The notes beneath the pieces are model-generated. The model was not told where the DNA came from and searched no databases. It worked only from the letters and a program-made list of their open reading frames with translations. Of a stretch of DNA of 16,912 nucleotides, positions 7,851-14,792 are shown in pieces. The position numbers and the translations under genes were made by a program. Every line of letters starts with the position of its first letter. The first letter of the stretch is position 1. The DNA is from Spirochaeta sp. (lineage in GTDB: Bacteria > Spirochaetota > Spirochaetia > Sphaerochaetales > Sphaerochaetaceae): assembly GCA_020054965.1 (NCBI GenBank), contig JAIMZO010000009.1, positions 1 through 16,912 of the forward strand, in the 5' to 3' direction.

Positions 7851-8888
7851 TCATCTCATTTGCTGGAGTCGTAGCTTCCTGTTTGCCTTGTACATATCAA
7901 GCAATCGAGGAAGCAGGACCGCAGTAATTAAAAGCAATCCAATAACGATAGTCATCAGCGTCCCACTGAACTTCAGCAAGCCCATGCCGAACTTAAGGTA
8001 ACCGACCAGCATGGAGCCGATGAAAACACCATACACACTTCCCTTACCTCCTGTGATGGCAACACCACCAAGAACCACCAAGGTGATGATCTCCAAATCC
8101 CATCCGGTGGCAATGTTTGAGCGGACAGAGAGAATGCGACTTGCAAGCAGTATGGACGTGAGACCACAGAAAAATCCGGTAACAGTGAAGTTGATAACCC
8201 TCATGGTCTTTACCTTGATACCGGAGAAGCGAGCTGCTTCAGCACTATTCCCAATGGCATACAACCTTCTTCCATACGTTGTCTTATGCAAGATGAAAGC
8301 AAAGAGCAATACAAGCACCAGGTAGAGGACGAACTCAAAGGGGATAATGGTACCAGGTATGAATTGCTGACCAAAGAACCCAAAATTCTCCGGGAATTCA
8401 GTGCGTGCCTGGTCTCCCAACAAACCAATTGCGATTCCCCTGAATATCGACTGTGTCGCAAGGGTGACCGCGATGGCGGGCATCTCGAGGGCAGTGATCA
8501 TTACCCCATTGAACAGTCCAGCAAGGGTCCCAACAAGAAGGGCCAGGAATATCAGGGAAGGAATGGAAGCTCCACTTTGAGCAGCATTGCCTACCACATA
8601 TGCACAAAGGGCGATAATGGACGCAATCGAGATATCAATGTCTCCACACATGATGATGAAGATCATCGGAAGGGCCATGATTGCCTTCTCACTGAATTGG
8701 AACGTTGCATTCATCAAATTGAACCAATCCAGGAAGTACGGGGTTCTGATGGTGAAAAAAATGAACACCAGTACAATGATAATGGAGAGCAGGACTTCCC
8801 ACTGGGTAAAATATTCTATCAACCGGTTCTTGAGCGACATCTCATTGATAAGCCGTGATTTTGCTACCAAATCTCTCTTTTCAGCCAT
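7851..8888 (-). CDS. rhaQ: Rhamnose ABC transporter permease (second)
   Basis: A 345-residue inner-membrane permease of the carbohydrate-uptake-transporter-2 (ribose/rhamnose) type. After a charged N-terminus of about 28 residues come roughly nine to ten hydrophobic segments, beginning WEVLLSIIIVLVFIFFTIRTPYF. Family landmarks include the early ...MALPMIFIIMCGDIDISI segment, the loop YAIGNSAEAARFSGI (which faces the ATPase and corresponds to the EAA-like region), and LVVLGGVAITGGKGSVYGVFIGSMLVG. It starts two bases after the first permease stops, with GAGAGG as ribosome-binding site, so the pair is translationally coupled and presumably heterodimeric. P versus Q naming follows gene order in Rhizobium and is not functionally meaningful. 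Confidence 0.92.
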   Translation of the reverse strand: MAEKRDLVAKSRLINEMSLKNRLIEYFTQWEVLLSIIIVLVFIFFTIRTPYFLDWFNLMNATFQFSEKAIMALPMIFIIMCGDIDISIASIIALCAYVVGNAAQSGASIPSLIFLALLVGTLAGLFNGVMITALEMPAIAVTLATQSIFRGIAIGLLGDQARTEFPENFGFFGQQFIPGTIIPFEFVLYLVLVLLFAFILHKTTYGRRLYAIGNSAEAARFSGIKVKTMRVINFTVTGFFCGLTSILLASRILSVRSNIATGWDLEIITLVVLGGVAITGGKGSVYGVFIGSMLVGYLKFGMGLLKFSGTLMTIVIGLLLITAVLLPRLLDMYKANRKLRLQQMR

Positions 8889-8890
8889 AC

Positions 8891-9892
8891 CTAGCCTCTC
8901 CTCTGTGCAAGCAGCTTCTTCGTCTTTCGCTGGTCACTGATGGTGTTGAGCGTCAATGCAATGAGAATGATCAATCCCTGGACGAACGTTTGCCAGAAAA
9001 CCGACAGGTAGATAACCGGTAATGCGTTGGTGACCACACCAAGGAAAAGCGTACCCAGGACTACCCCAATGATACCACCAGAGCCTCCTGCAAAGTTGAC
9101 ACCACCAAGCACACAGGCTGCTACTGCCTGCATCTCGAACCCAGTTGCCATCTCATTCACTGCAGAAGCATAGCGAGCGGTCCACAGAGCTCCTGCAAGG
9201 CCACAGAGCGTACCACTGATAAGGAAGACCACTACCCTGACCCTGCTCTCATTCACTCCTACAAACTTTGCCGCTGTCGGGTTTCCCCCGATCGCATAGA
9301 CTTCCCGTCCTGTACGGGTATACCTGCTGAAGTAATAGAATACAGCAATGACAATAATTGCAATCCAAAGAAGGTTAGAAATTCCAAGGAAACTATTACG
9401 AGGGAAATCTATGTAGGATTTACTCATCTCATGGGCTGTAACCCACGTACCTCCACTGAGGAGAAAGGTAAGCCCGCGATAGATATTCACCGTCCCCAAT
9501 GTGGTGATGATCGGGGGGATTTTCCCATAAGCAACCAACACACCATTGAAGAGTCCCATCACCATTCCAATACCCATTCCTGCGAGCAACAGGAGCAAGG
9601 GACTGACTGTAGGATTTGCCTCATTGATCATACCGGTGGCCATACCGGTAAAGGCGATAATGGAACCAACTGAGAGGTCAATCCCGTTTGAGAGGATTAC
9701 GTAGAACTCACCGATGGCGACAATGGAGAGGATAGCCATGTCATTAAGGATGGTGGAGATGTTCTTCGCAGAGAGAAACTGCGGAGAGCGGATTGAAATC
9801 GGCACCAGAAGCACCACCAACAACAAGGTAAGGGTTGCCTCCCTGCGGGCCAATGCTTTCTTTACAAAGGAGGAGAAGGATAGATCAGGCAT
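8891..9892 (-). CDS. rhaP: Rhamnose ABC transporter permease (first)
   Basis: A 333-residue carbohydrate-uptake-transporter-2 permease with about nine to ten membrane segments. Motifs are the ILNDMAILSIVAIGEFYVILSNGIDLSVGSIIAFTG opening, the YAIGGNPTAAKFVGV coupling loop, and CVLGGVNFAGGSGGIIGVVLGTLFLG. I place the start at the ATG of MPDLSFSS rather than an in-frame ATG 11 codons upstream: GGAGG lies six bases before it, and it then overlaps the end of the ATPase gene by only eight bases (ATPase tail AATGCCTGA). The overlap predicts coupled synthesis with the ATPase. The N-terminal FVKKALARREATLTLLLVVLL is the usual cytoplasmic lead into the first membrane helix. Confidence 0.92.
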   Translation of the reverse strand: MPDLSFSSFVKKALARREATLTLLLVVLLVPISIRSPQFLSAKNISTILNDMAILSIVAIGEFYVILSNGIDLSVGSIIAFTGMATGMINEANPTVSPLLLLLAGMGIGMVMGLFNGVLVAYGKIPPIITTLGTVNIYRGLTFLLSGGTWVTAHEMSKSYIDFPRNSFLGISNLLWIAIIVIAVFYYFSRYTRTGREVYAIGGNPTAAKFVGVNESRVRVVVFLISGTLCGLAGALWTARYASAVNEMATGFEMQAVAACVLGGVNFAGGSGGIIGVVLGTLFLGVVTNALPVIYLSVFWQTFVQGLIILIALTLNTISDQRKTKKLLAQRRG

Positions 9893-11402
9893 TGGAGACC
9901 TCCATCTGTACAGTTGCGATTGCATACCGCATTACTGACTCTGCTGTCGCTTTTTTCCCATCAAGAATAGCTGTCTGGTACCCTTCATGCATCACGACGA
10001 TCCGGTCCGACATTCCCAAGATTTCAGGAAGCTCACTACTAATGAGAATAACGGCAACACCCTTGTCCGCCATTTCACAGACGAATTCGTGTACTGCTGC
10101 CTTCGTTGCCACATCAATACCCTTGGTAGGTTCATCAAGGATGAGAATCTTCGGGTTTGTCCCAATCCACTTGGCAAGGACGACCTTCTGCTGGTTACCC
10201 CCACTGAGTGTCTCAGCATCGACATGGTATCCTGCAGATTTTATCTCCATCTGATCACCATGTTCCTTGACGTAATTCGCCTCAGTTTTTTTCCTGATCA
10301 CCAGACCTTTCCAGCAGAGATTGGTCAATACCGGTAGGCTGATATTATGGGTCAAGCTCATTTTCAATACCAGACCCTGCCTCTGGCGGTCTTCAGGCAC
10401 CAAGGCAATCCCTTTTCGCATGCTGTCGATGGGACCTTTGGGCATGAATGGCTTCCCGAGCAAATGCATCGTCCCCTCACTGGCCTTGTCAATTCCGAAG
10501 ATGGTTCTCACCACCTCACTGCGACCGGCTCCAACAAGACCGAACAGCCCCAGGATCTCTCCTTCATGTAAGTCAAATGAGATATCCTTGAAGGCACCAA
10601 GCTGACTGAGATGCTTAACCTCAAGCACCTTCTTCCCAATCCTTGGTTCATGGTGGGGATACATCTGGTCGATTGAGCGCCCGATCATCATGTTGATGAT
10701 CGTATCTTCATTGCTCTCTGCCACCTTTCCTTCCCCGATATATTGTCCATCACGGAAAACCGTGTAATAATCACAGATTTCAAAGATCTCTTCAAACTTA
10801 TGGGAGATGAAGAGAATTGCCTTGCCCTCTTCCTTCAGGGATCGGACAATCCTGAATAGATCATCAACCTCTCGGCCGGTGAGTGCACTGGTCGGCTCAT
10901 CCATGATGACCAGATCTGCATCAAGGCTGAGTGCCTTGACAATTTCCACCATATGCCGCTGTGCAACACTGAGATTCTTGACCAGGGAATCCGGATTGAT
11001 ATCGAGTTCCATCCTTTGGAGCAATCCCTGGGTATTCTCCTGCATGGTCTTCCAGTCGAGCTTCTTCGTTTTTGGGTTCCTGAGGTGGTGTCCCATATAG
11101 ATATTCTCTGTGACACTGAGCTCAGGAAACATGGAAGCTTCCTGATGGATGGCAACGATTCCTGCCTGCTGGGCGTCGATTGCATTCTTAAAGGATATGT
11201 TCTTACCATCCAGGGTCATCGTCCCACTGGTAGGGATATAGACTCCGGTGAGAATCTTCACCAAGGTGGACTTTCCTGCCCCATTCTCACCAATGAGAGC
11301 ATGCACTTCCCCCCTTCGTAGGGAAAGATGTACATCATCCAAGGCTCTGATACCGGGAAACACCTTTGTTACGTGTTGAACTTCCAACAATGCCTGTTGC
11401 AT
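9885..11402 (-). CDS. rhaT: Rhamnose ABC transporter ATPase, two nucleotide-binding domains
   Basis: A 505-residue double ATPase of the RbsA/MglA/RhaT class that energises sugar import at the inner face of the membrane. The first domain has Walker A GENGAGKST (38-46), Walker B VIMDEP (165-170) and H-loop ISHKF; its signature is LSVAQ (144-148) instead of LSGGQ. The second domain has the degenerate Walker A GLVGAGRSE (289-297), canonical signature LSGGNQQKV (400-408) and Walker B ILILDEPTKGID. The degenerate second Walker A is normal for this family. A near-perfect AAGGAGG site precedes the ATG. A 30-bp hairpin separates it from the binding-protein gene. Sugar specificity is inferred from the neighbours (rhaM next door, rhaA upstream). 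Confidence 0.94.
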   Translation of the reverse strand: MQQALLEVQHVTKVFPGIRALDDVHLSLRRGEVHALIGENGAGKSTLVKILTGVYIPTSGTMTLDGKNISFKNAIDAQQAGIVAIHQEASMFPELSVTENIYMGHHLRNPKTKKLDWKTMQENTQGLLQRMELDINPDSLVKNLSVAQRHMVEIVKALSLDADLVIMDEPTSALTGREVDDLFRIVRSLKEEGKAILFISHKFEEIFEICDYYTVFRDGQYIGEGKVAESNEDTIINMMIGRSIDQMYPHHEPRIGKKVLEVKHLSQLGAFKDISFDLHEGEILGLFGLVGAGRSEVVRTIFGIDKASEGTMHLLGKPFMPKGPIDSMRKGIALVPEDRQRQGLVLKMSLTHNISLPVLTNLCWKGLVIRKKTEANYVKEHGDQMEIKSAGYHVDAETLSGGNQQKVVLAKWIGTNPKILILDEPTKGIDVATKAAVHEFVCEMADKGVAVILISSELPEILGMSDRIVVMHEGYQTAILDGKKATAESVMRYAIATVQMEVSNA

Positions 11403-11430
11403 TGTTCCTCCTTATGCAAGCAGATGCAAA

Positions 11431-11460
11431 GGCTCCCACCTCCGAGGGGAAGCAGGAGCC
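11431..11460 (-). other. Intercistronic hairpin between binding protein and ATPase genes
   Basis: GGCTCC (11431-11436) and GGAGCC (11455-11460) form a perfect 6-bp stem, with an inner CCTC/GAGG pairing. On the minus-strand transcript it is followed by only three T, so it is not a strong terminator. A stable hairpin here is typical of ABC operons, where it protects the binding-protein mRNA and lowers expression of the membrane components. Confidence 0.5.
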
Positions 11461-11473
11461 AGGTGTGATTCGA

Positions 11474-12487
11474 TTAATAGATCTCTGCGAACTTCTCGAT
11501 GTTGTCCTTATTGAATACATACGGAGTACTCATGAAGGCAATTCCGTTCTCTTCAACCTTGATGGATCCCATGCGACCGGCAGGAATCTCTTCACCAGTT
11601 TTACCTTCAACGGTACCGTCGATAAGTCCGTTGAGGATGTAGGTGGAGCTATATCCAAGGTCAATTGGATTCCAGAGAGCCATCTGGCGGCAGGTGCCGT
11701 CGAGGATGTAGCCCTTCATCTCTGAAGGAAGGCCAAGACCGGTTACTTCAACAACGCCACTCTTTCCTGCGTCCTTGACCGCCTGTGCAGTTGCGAGCAG
11801 ACCAACAGTGGTCGGGCAAATGATAGCCTTCAGGTCAGGATACTTCTGCATCAAGGAGACAGCTTCACGATAGCTCTTATCGGGGGCATCATCACCATAG
11901 ACGACCTCAACAAGTTCCATATCGGAATATTCAGCTTTCTTGATTTCTTCCTTCATCCACTCAATCCAGAGGTTCTGGTTGGTGGCCTGTGCGGAAGCGG
12001 AAAGGACAGCTACATCACCCTTGTAGTCAGTCAGTTCAGCAGCAAGCTGAATCTGCTGGCGTCCAATGAGCTCAGGATTACTGGGCAGGAGGTCAACAAT
12101 ACGTCCACCTGGGTTGATACCAGAGTCATAACTGATGACCTTGATACCGGCTGCCATGGCTTTCTTGGCTACAGGAATCAATGCATCTGCATCATTTGCG
12201 CTGATGGCAATACCATCAACCCTCTGTGCAATCAAGGTCTCGATGATCTCAATCTGGCCTTCTGCAGTTGCCTGGGGAGGAGCCATATAGGTCGTCTTGA
12301 TCCCACCGAGCTCAGCAGCAGCTTCTTCACTGCCCTTGAATACTGCATCAAAGAACCCATTTCCCATACTCTTTCCGAGAATGACAATCTCTTTTTCACC
12401 CGCTGGGGCTGCTTCCTTGGTTCCCTGGGCGAACATTGCACCAAGGGCCATGGTCATGATGAGGACAAACAACAATGTTTTCTTCAT
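11474..12487 (-). CDS. rhaS: Rhamnose ABC transporter periplasmic substrate-binding protein
   Basis: A 337-residue type I periplasmic binding protein of the RbsB/RhaS class (symbol follows Rhizobium; this is not the E. coli regulator RhaS). A Sec signal peptide (MKKTLLFVLIMTMALGAMFA, then QGTKEAAP) is predicted, with no lipobox Cys, so the protein should be free in the periplasm. Mature features are KSMGNGFFDAVFKGSEEAA, the QIEIIETLIAQRVDGIAISANDADALIP hinge region, GIKVISYDSG, and the second-lobe VVEVTGLGLPSEMKGYILDGTCRQMALWNPIDLGY, typical of rhamnose binders. AAGGAG lies nine bases before the ATG. It opens the second operon and has its own regulatory region with a copy of the 32-bp element, long leader and two hairpins. 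The leader style points to a spirochaete. Confidence 0.93.
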   Translation of the reverse strand: MKKTLLFVLIMTMALGAMFAQGTKEAAPAGEKEIVILGKSMGNGFFDAVFKGSEEAAAELGGIKTTYMAPPQATAEGQIEIIETLIAQRVDGIAISANDADALIPVAKKAMAAGIKVISYDSGINPGGRIVDLLPSNPELIGRQQIQLAAELTDYKGDVAVLSASAQATNQNLWIEWMKEEIKKAEYSDMELVEVVYGDDAPDKSYREAVSLMQKYPDLKAIICPTTVGLLATAQAVKDAGKSGVVEVTGLGLPSEMKGYILDGTCRQMALWNPIDLGYSSTYILNGLIDGTVEGKTGEEIPAGRMGSIKVEENGIAFMSTPYVFNKDNIEKFAEIY

Positions 12488-12515
12488 AACAAAACACTCC
12501 TTTTGAGAAATTTTC

Positions 12516-12531
12516 TCCGGGAAAACCCGGA
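12516..12531 (-). other. Leader hairpin next to the binding-protein ribosome-binding site
   Basis: TCCGGG and CCCGGA form a perfect 6-bp GC-rich stem with a four-base loop in the 5' untranslated leader. The palindrome GAGAAATTTTCTC (12505-12517) abuts it, immediately before the AAGGAG site. With the CCTGG/CCAGG hairpin at 12543-12559 it gives a structured leader that could stabilise the mRNA or tune translation. It has no T-run and is not a terminator. Confidence 0.45.
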
Positions 12532-12576
12532 ATCTATCTGTACCTGGCAGAACACCAGGGCAAACAGCAAAACTAC

Positions 12577-12606
12577 TGTCACAACTTCCTTACTCTTAGT
12601 GTGACA
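12577..12606. repeat. Inverted repeat TGTCACA / TGTGACA, 16-bp spacer
   Basis: Perfect 7-bp arms at 12577-12583 and 12600-12606, 23 bp centre to centre, lying just downstream of the 32-bp element in the ABC-operon leader. The arm orientation and spacing are not those of a CRP site (TGTGA-N6-TCACA). It may be an operator for another regulator or chance. Confidence 0.3.
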
Positions 12607-12630
12607 CTGATTTCAAAATCTGCAATAACT

Positions 12631-12662
12631 GAATAGTCATTTTTTAGCACGATTTTATCATG
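12631..12662 (-). promoter_or_regulatory. 32-bp element, copy 1 (ABC operon)
   Basis: Identical at 29 of 32 positions to the element before rhaA (16107-16138). On the minus strand it contains TGATAAAATCGTGC and, 21 bp (two helical turns) after the first TGA, TGACTATTC, a weak direct repeat of the kind AraC-family dimers bind. It lies 143 bases before the binding-protein start codon. A poor extended -10 (TGCTAAAAA) is embedded in it; alternatively TATTCA is the -10 and the element sits over the -35 position. Either fits an activator-dependent promoter. Confidence 0.65.
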
Positions 12663-12725
12663 AAACAAATATGGAACCCGATTTCTTATACATCGAAAGT
12701 CAAATAACAAGGCAAGGAAAGTGAT

Positions 12726-13707
12726 TCACATGGATATCTCTATAAGTAGAGATGAGGAAGGAGGATTATTTCTCCTTTTCCCAAACAGCACTCCCCCCAG
12801 CAATCCTACGAATGTCTGTTGGAAGAGGATTCCTAGAATCACAGGAAGGGCTGCAAGAGGAGGAAAATAGGTGGTGGCAAGCACCAAAGCTGCACTGATG
12901 TTCCTCATCCCTCCGGTGAACGTCATACTGACAAGGCTGGGACGATCCACCTTCAGGACATACCTCGCGATTACATAGACAAGAAGGAACCCCAAGGCAA
13001 TGACGAGGAGATTCATCAGGATGAGTGGGATATAGATCCAAGAAAAGGAGAGAGAACCAGAGAGCGCTCCTACATGAATTACCACCACTGCAATAAGTAA
13101 GAGCTTGGTAACCGGACTGAGCAAGAGTCCAGCTTGCTTTGCAACCTTGGGCATGGTTTGGGTAACCAACATCCCCACAAGGGAGGGAAGGACAATCATC
13201 ACCAGCAAGCTGGTCATGATCCCTCCTTGGTCGATTGCCACTGTTGTATGGGAAAGGAGCCTAATGGTCAGTGGTGTCAGGATGGGAGAAAGCAAGGCAT
13301 CAAGAATGATGAGCGAAAGTGCAAGGGCGGCGTCTCCCTCATAAATGGTCGACCAGATAAAGGCGGTCACTGCAATCGGGATCGAAGAGAGCAACACAAA
13401 ACCGGTTACAATATCGATCTGGGAGGGAAATATCACCCGGCCGATGAGTGCGACAAAAACCGGCAGCACTATATGTGCACTGAAGAGCACAAGCAACACA
13501 GAGGTCATTCTGCGGGCAATCTTGGCAAACTGACGATAGCTTACTCCCAAGGCCCCTACAAAGGTAATGAATGCAAAAAAAATAGGTTCCAAGAAAATGG
13601 AAGGAATCCAAACGATGACCAAGCAGCAAGCCAAGCACCACACCAATTGGTGTAACGAGCGGCATCACCGCATTAAAACGTTTGTTTATATCCTGCAGTG
13701 ATGTCAT
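12726..13707 (-). CDS. BASS (bile acid:sodium symporter) family transporter, apparent frameshift
   Basis: Joining two frames gives a 326-residue membrane protein of the SBF/BASS family with about nine to ten hydrophobic segments and landmarks such as FVLLSSIPIAVTAFIWS and VSMTFTGGMRNISAALVLATTYF. Frame A starts at the ATG at 13707 (MTSLQDINKRFNAVMPLVTP), five bases after the aldolase stop with an AGGGA site, and supplies the first membrane helix. It then runs out of frame at a run of eight T (13575-13582, A on the plus strand). With seven T the join reads ...FHFLGTYFFAFITFVGALG..., fully colinear with the family. The main frame alone could start only at a TTG at 13646 with no ribosome-binding site. 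Causes could be a read error, a recent mutation, phase variation or slippage. The substrate is unknown; a sodium-coupled carrier for rhamnose or a fermentation acid is inferred only from context. Confidence 0.85.
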
Positions 13708-13712
13708 CTTCC

Positions 13713-14792
13713 CTACTTTGATGCAACCGAAGACCGATATTTCTCTACTTCCCAGTTTCTGATGAAACCAATCATTGCATCATCCATGAAACGGGGACCT
13801 CCAAAACTCTCGGTATACACCGCAATCGATACGGTATCCACAAACAGCGGCATCGGCTTCTCTCCCAGGGAGAATACCCCTAGGTTCTGCACGCAGACAA
13901 TCTTTGGACTCACCCCGTGTTCGGCCTCATACTGTTTGAAAGCGGAAACTACATCCTGCCCCTCTCCCACCCACAGTGGTTTGAAACCGGAATAAACAAT
14001 ATGGTCAGGGGTAAAGGAGGAAGAGACTGCCTGGAAATGTTTCTCATCCTGCAGGTAGTGGGCAAACTCCTTGTTCCAAGAGAAAAGAACTGGCTCTGTT
14101 GTAAGAGTCCCAAGCTTCTTCTTGACTGATTCAACACGAGATGAGTCTGCCTCCAAGGGTGAAAAATCGGGCTTTCTCACCAACTGGGAGGAAATCTTCC
14201 CCATCAAGGAGTTGTAGAGGCCTTCAATCTCCTCCAAACTCTGCCCACCGACAAAAATACCATGGTTCTGCAGGAAAATCAGGGAGCTGACTGTCCCTGT
14301 TCCCTTCTTCTGCTCAGCCATCCTGGAGCGGACAATATCAGCAAGGATGAATCCAGGCTTAACCAATTCAATCCAGAGCGCTTCAGGGAAAAGCCTGGCA
14401 ACAGCCTTCTCTCCCTCTTGCGCACAGGTAAGACCATTCACCATGGCAGGGTGAAGGTGGATGACATAGGGAAAGGGAAGCAATGCATGGAGCAAGGCTT
14501 CAACAGAAGGCCGAGCTGTCTCTCCCTCAAGACGACAAGCCATCATATCCCTGAGGACTTCATCCTCTCTCTCCTCGTCATCGCTGCTGTATTGTTTTTC
14601 CCAGATTTTCTCGAGCTTTCTCAGATCCATCTTGACAAAACCCGATTCATCAATGGTCCCCAAAGCATGGCCACTAGCCTTTACATAAAGGACGTTCCCT
14701 TCTTTATAGGAGGTGTTTCCACCTCCCAGGAGGACGTAGGAAGGGTCCGAGCCATACCGTTTGGAGTGGGCAATCAGGGATGCAAAACTCAT
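13713..14792 (-). CDS. rhaE: Class II aldolase, RhaE-like (rhamnulose-1-phosphate aldolase domain only)
   Basis: A 359-residue class II aldolase/adducin-fold enzyme. Visible residues are GGGNTS (23-28) and KASG (38-41) for phosphate/substrate binding, E98 as likely catalytic base, and zinc ligands H112 and H114 (HLHP) with H177 (QNHG). The sequence resembles the N-terminal half of the bifunctional RhaEW/YuxG proteins (about 690 residues), in which a C-terminal short-chain dehydrogenase oxidises lactaldehyde; that half is absent here. The expected reaction is rhamnulose 1-phosphate to dihydroxyacetone phosphate and L-lactaldehyde. It overlaps the rhaA stop by four bases (ATGA) and has GGAGG eight bases before the ATG, so it is coupled to the isomerase. 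With no kinase in view, cleavage of a non-phosphorylated ketose cannot be excluded. Confidence 0.85.
   Translation of the reverse strand: MSFASLIAHSKRYGSDPSYVLLGGGNTSYKEGNVLYVKASGHALGTIDESGFVKMDLRKLEKIWEKQYSSDDEEREDEVLRDMMACRLEGETARPSVEALLHALLPFPYVIHLHPAMVNGLTCAQEGEKAVARLFPEALWIELVKPGFILADIVRSRMAEQKKGTGTVSSLIFLQNHGIFVGGQSLEEIEGLYNSLMGKISSQLVRKPDFSPLEADSSRVESVKKKLGTLTTEPVLFSWNKEFAHYLQDEKHFQAVSSSFTPDHIVYSGFKPLWVGEGQDVVSAFKQYEAEHGVSPKIVCVQNLGVFSLGEKPMPLFVDTVSIAVYTESFGGPRFMDDAMIGFIRNWEVEKYRSSVASK

Larger units (their letters stand above)
12488..12725 (-). promoter_or_regulatory. 238-bp intergenic control region of the ABC operon
   Basis: The gap between the BASS gene and the binding-protein gene holds, from right to left: an AT-rich stretch with no clear terminator; the 32-bp element shared with the rhaA promoter (12631-12662); a 7-bp inverted repeat TGTCACA/TGTGACA (12577-12606); hairpins at 12543-12559 (CCTGG/CCAGG) and 12516-12531 (TCCGGG, four-base loop, CCCGGA); a short palindrome GAGAAATTTTCTC (12505-12517); and the AAGGAG ribosome-binding site. 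A leader of more than 100 bases is likely if transcription starts in or near the 32-bp element. No protein-coding ORF is credible here. Confidence 0.65.

Noticed and set aside
9893..9925. Upstream ATG of the first permease
   Set aside because: It would overlap the ATPase gene by 41 bases and add 11 polar residues; the ATG at 9892 has a GGAGG at good spacing and a usual short overlap.
12577..12606. CRP/FNR-type site in the ABC leader
   Set aside because: The arms TGTCACA/TGTGACA have 16 bp between them and the wrong internal order for a CRP site; kept only as an unassigned inverted repeat.
12736..12753. Perfect 7-bp hairpin (ATCTCTA/TAGAGAT) at the end of the BASS gene, as a terminator
   Set aside because: The stem is AT-rich, sits inside the coding region, and no T-run follows on the minus strand.
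13339..13707. Separate 122-residue minus-strand gene
   Set aside because: Only its first 44 or so codons make family sense; they are the N-terminus of the BASS transporter before the T8 frameshift. The rest is an out-of-frame shadow.
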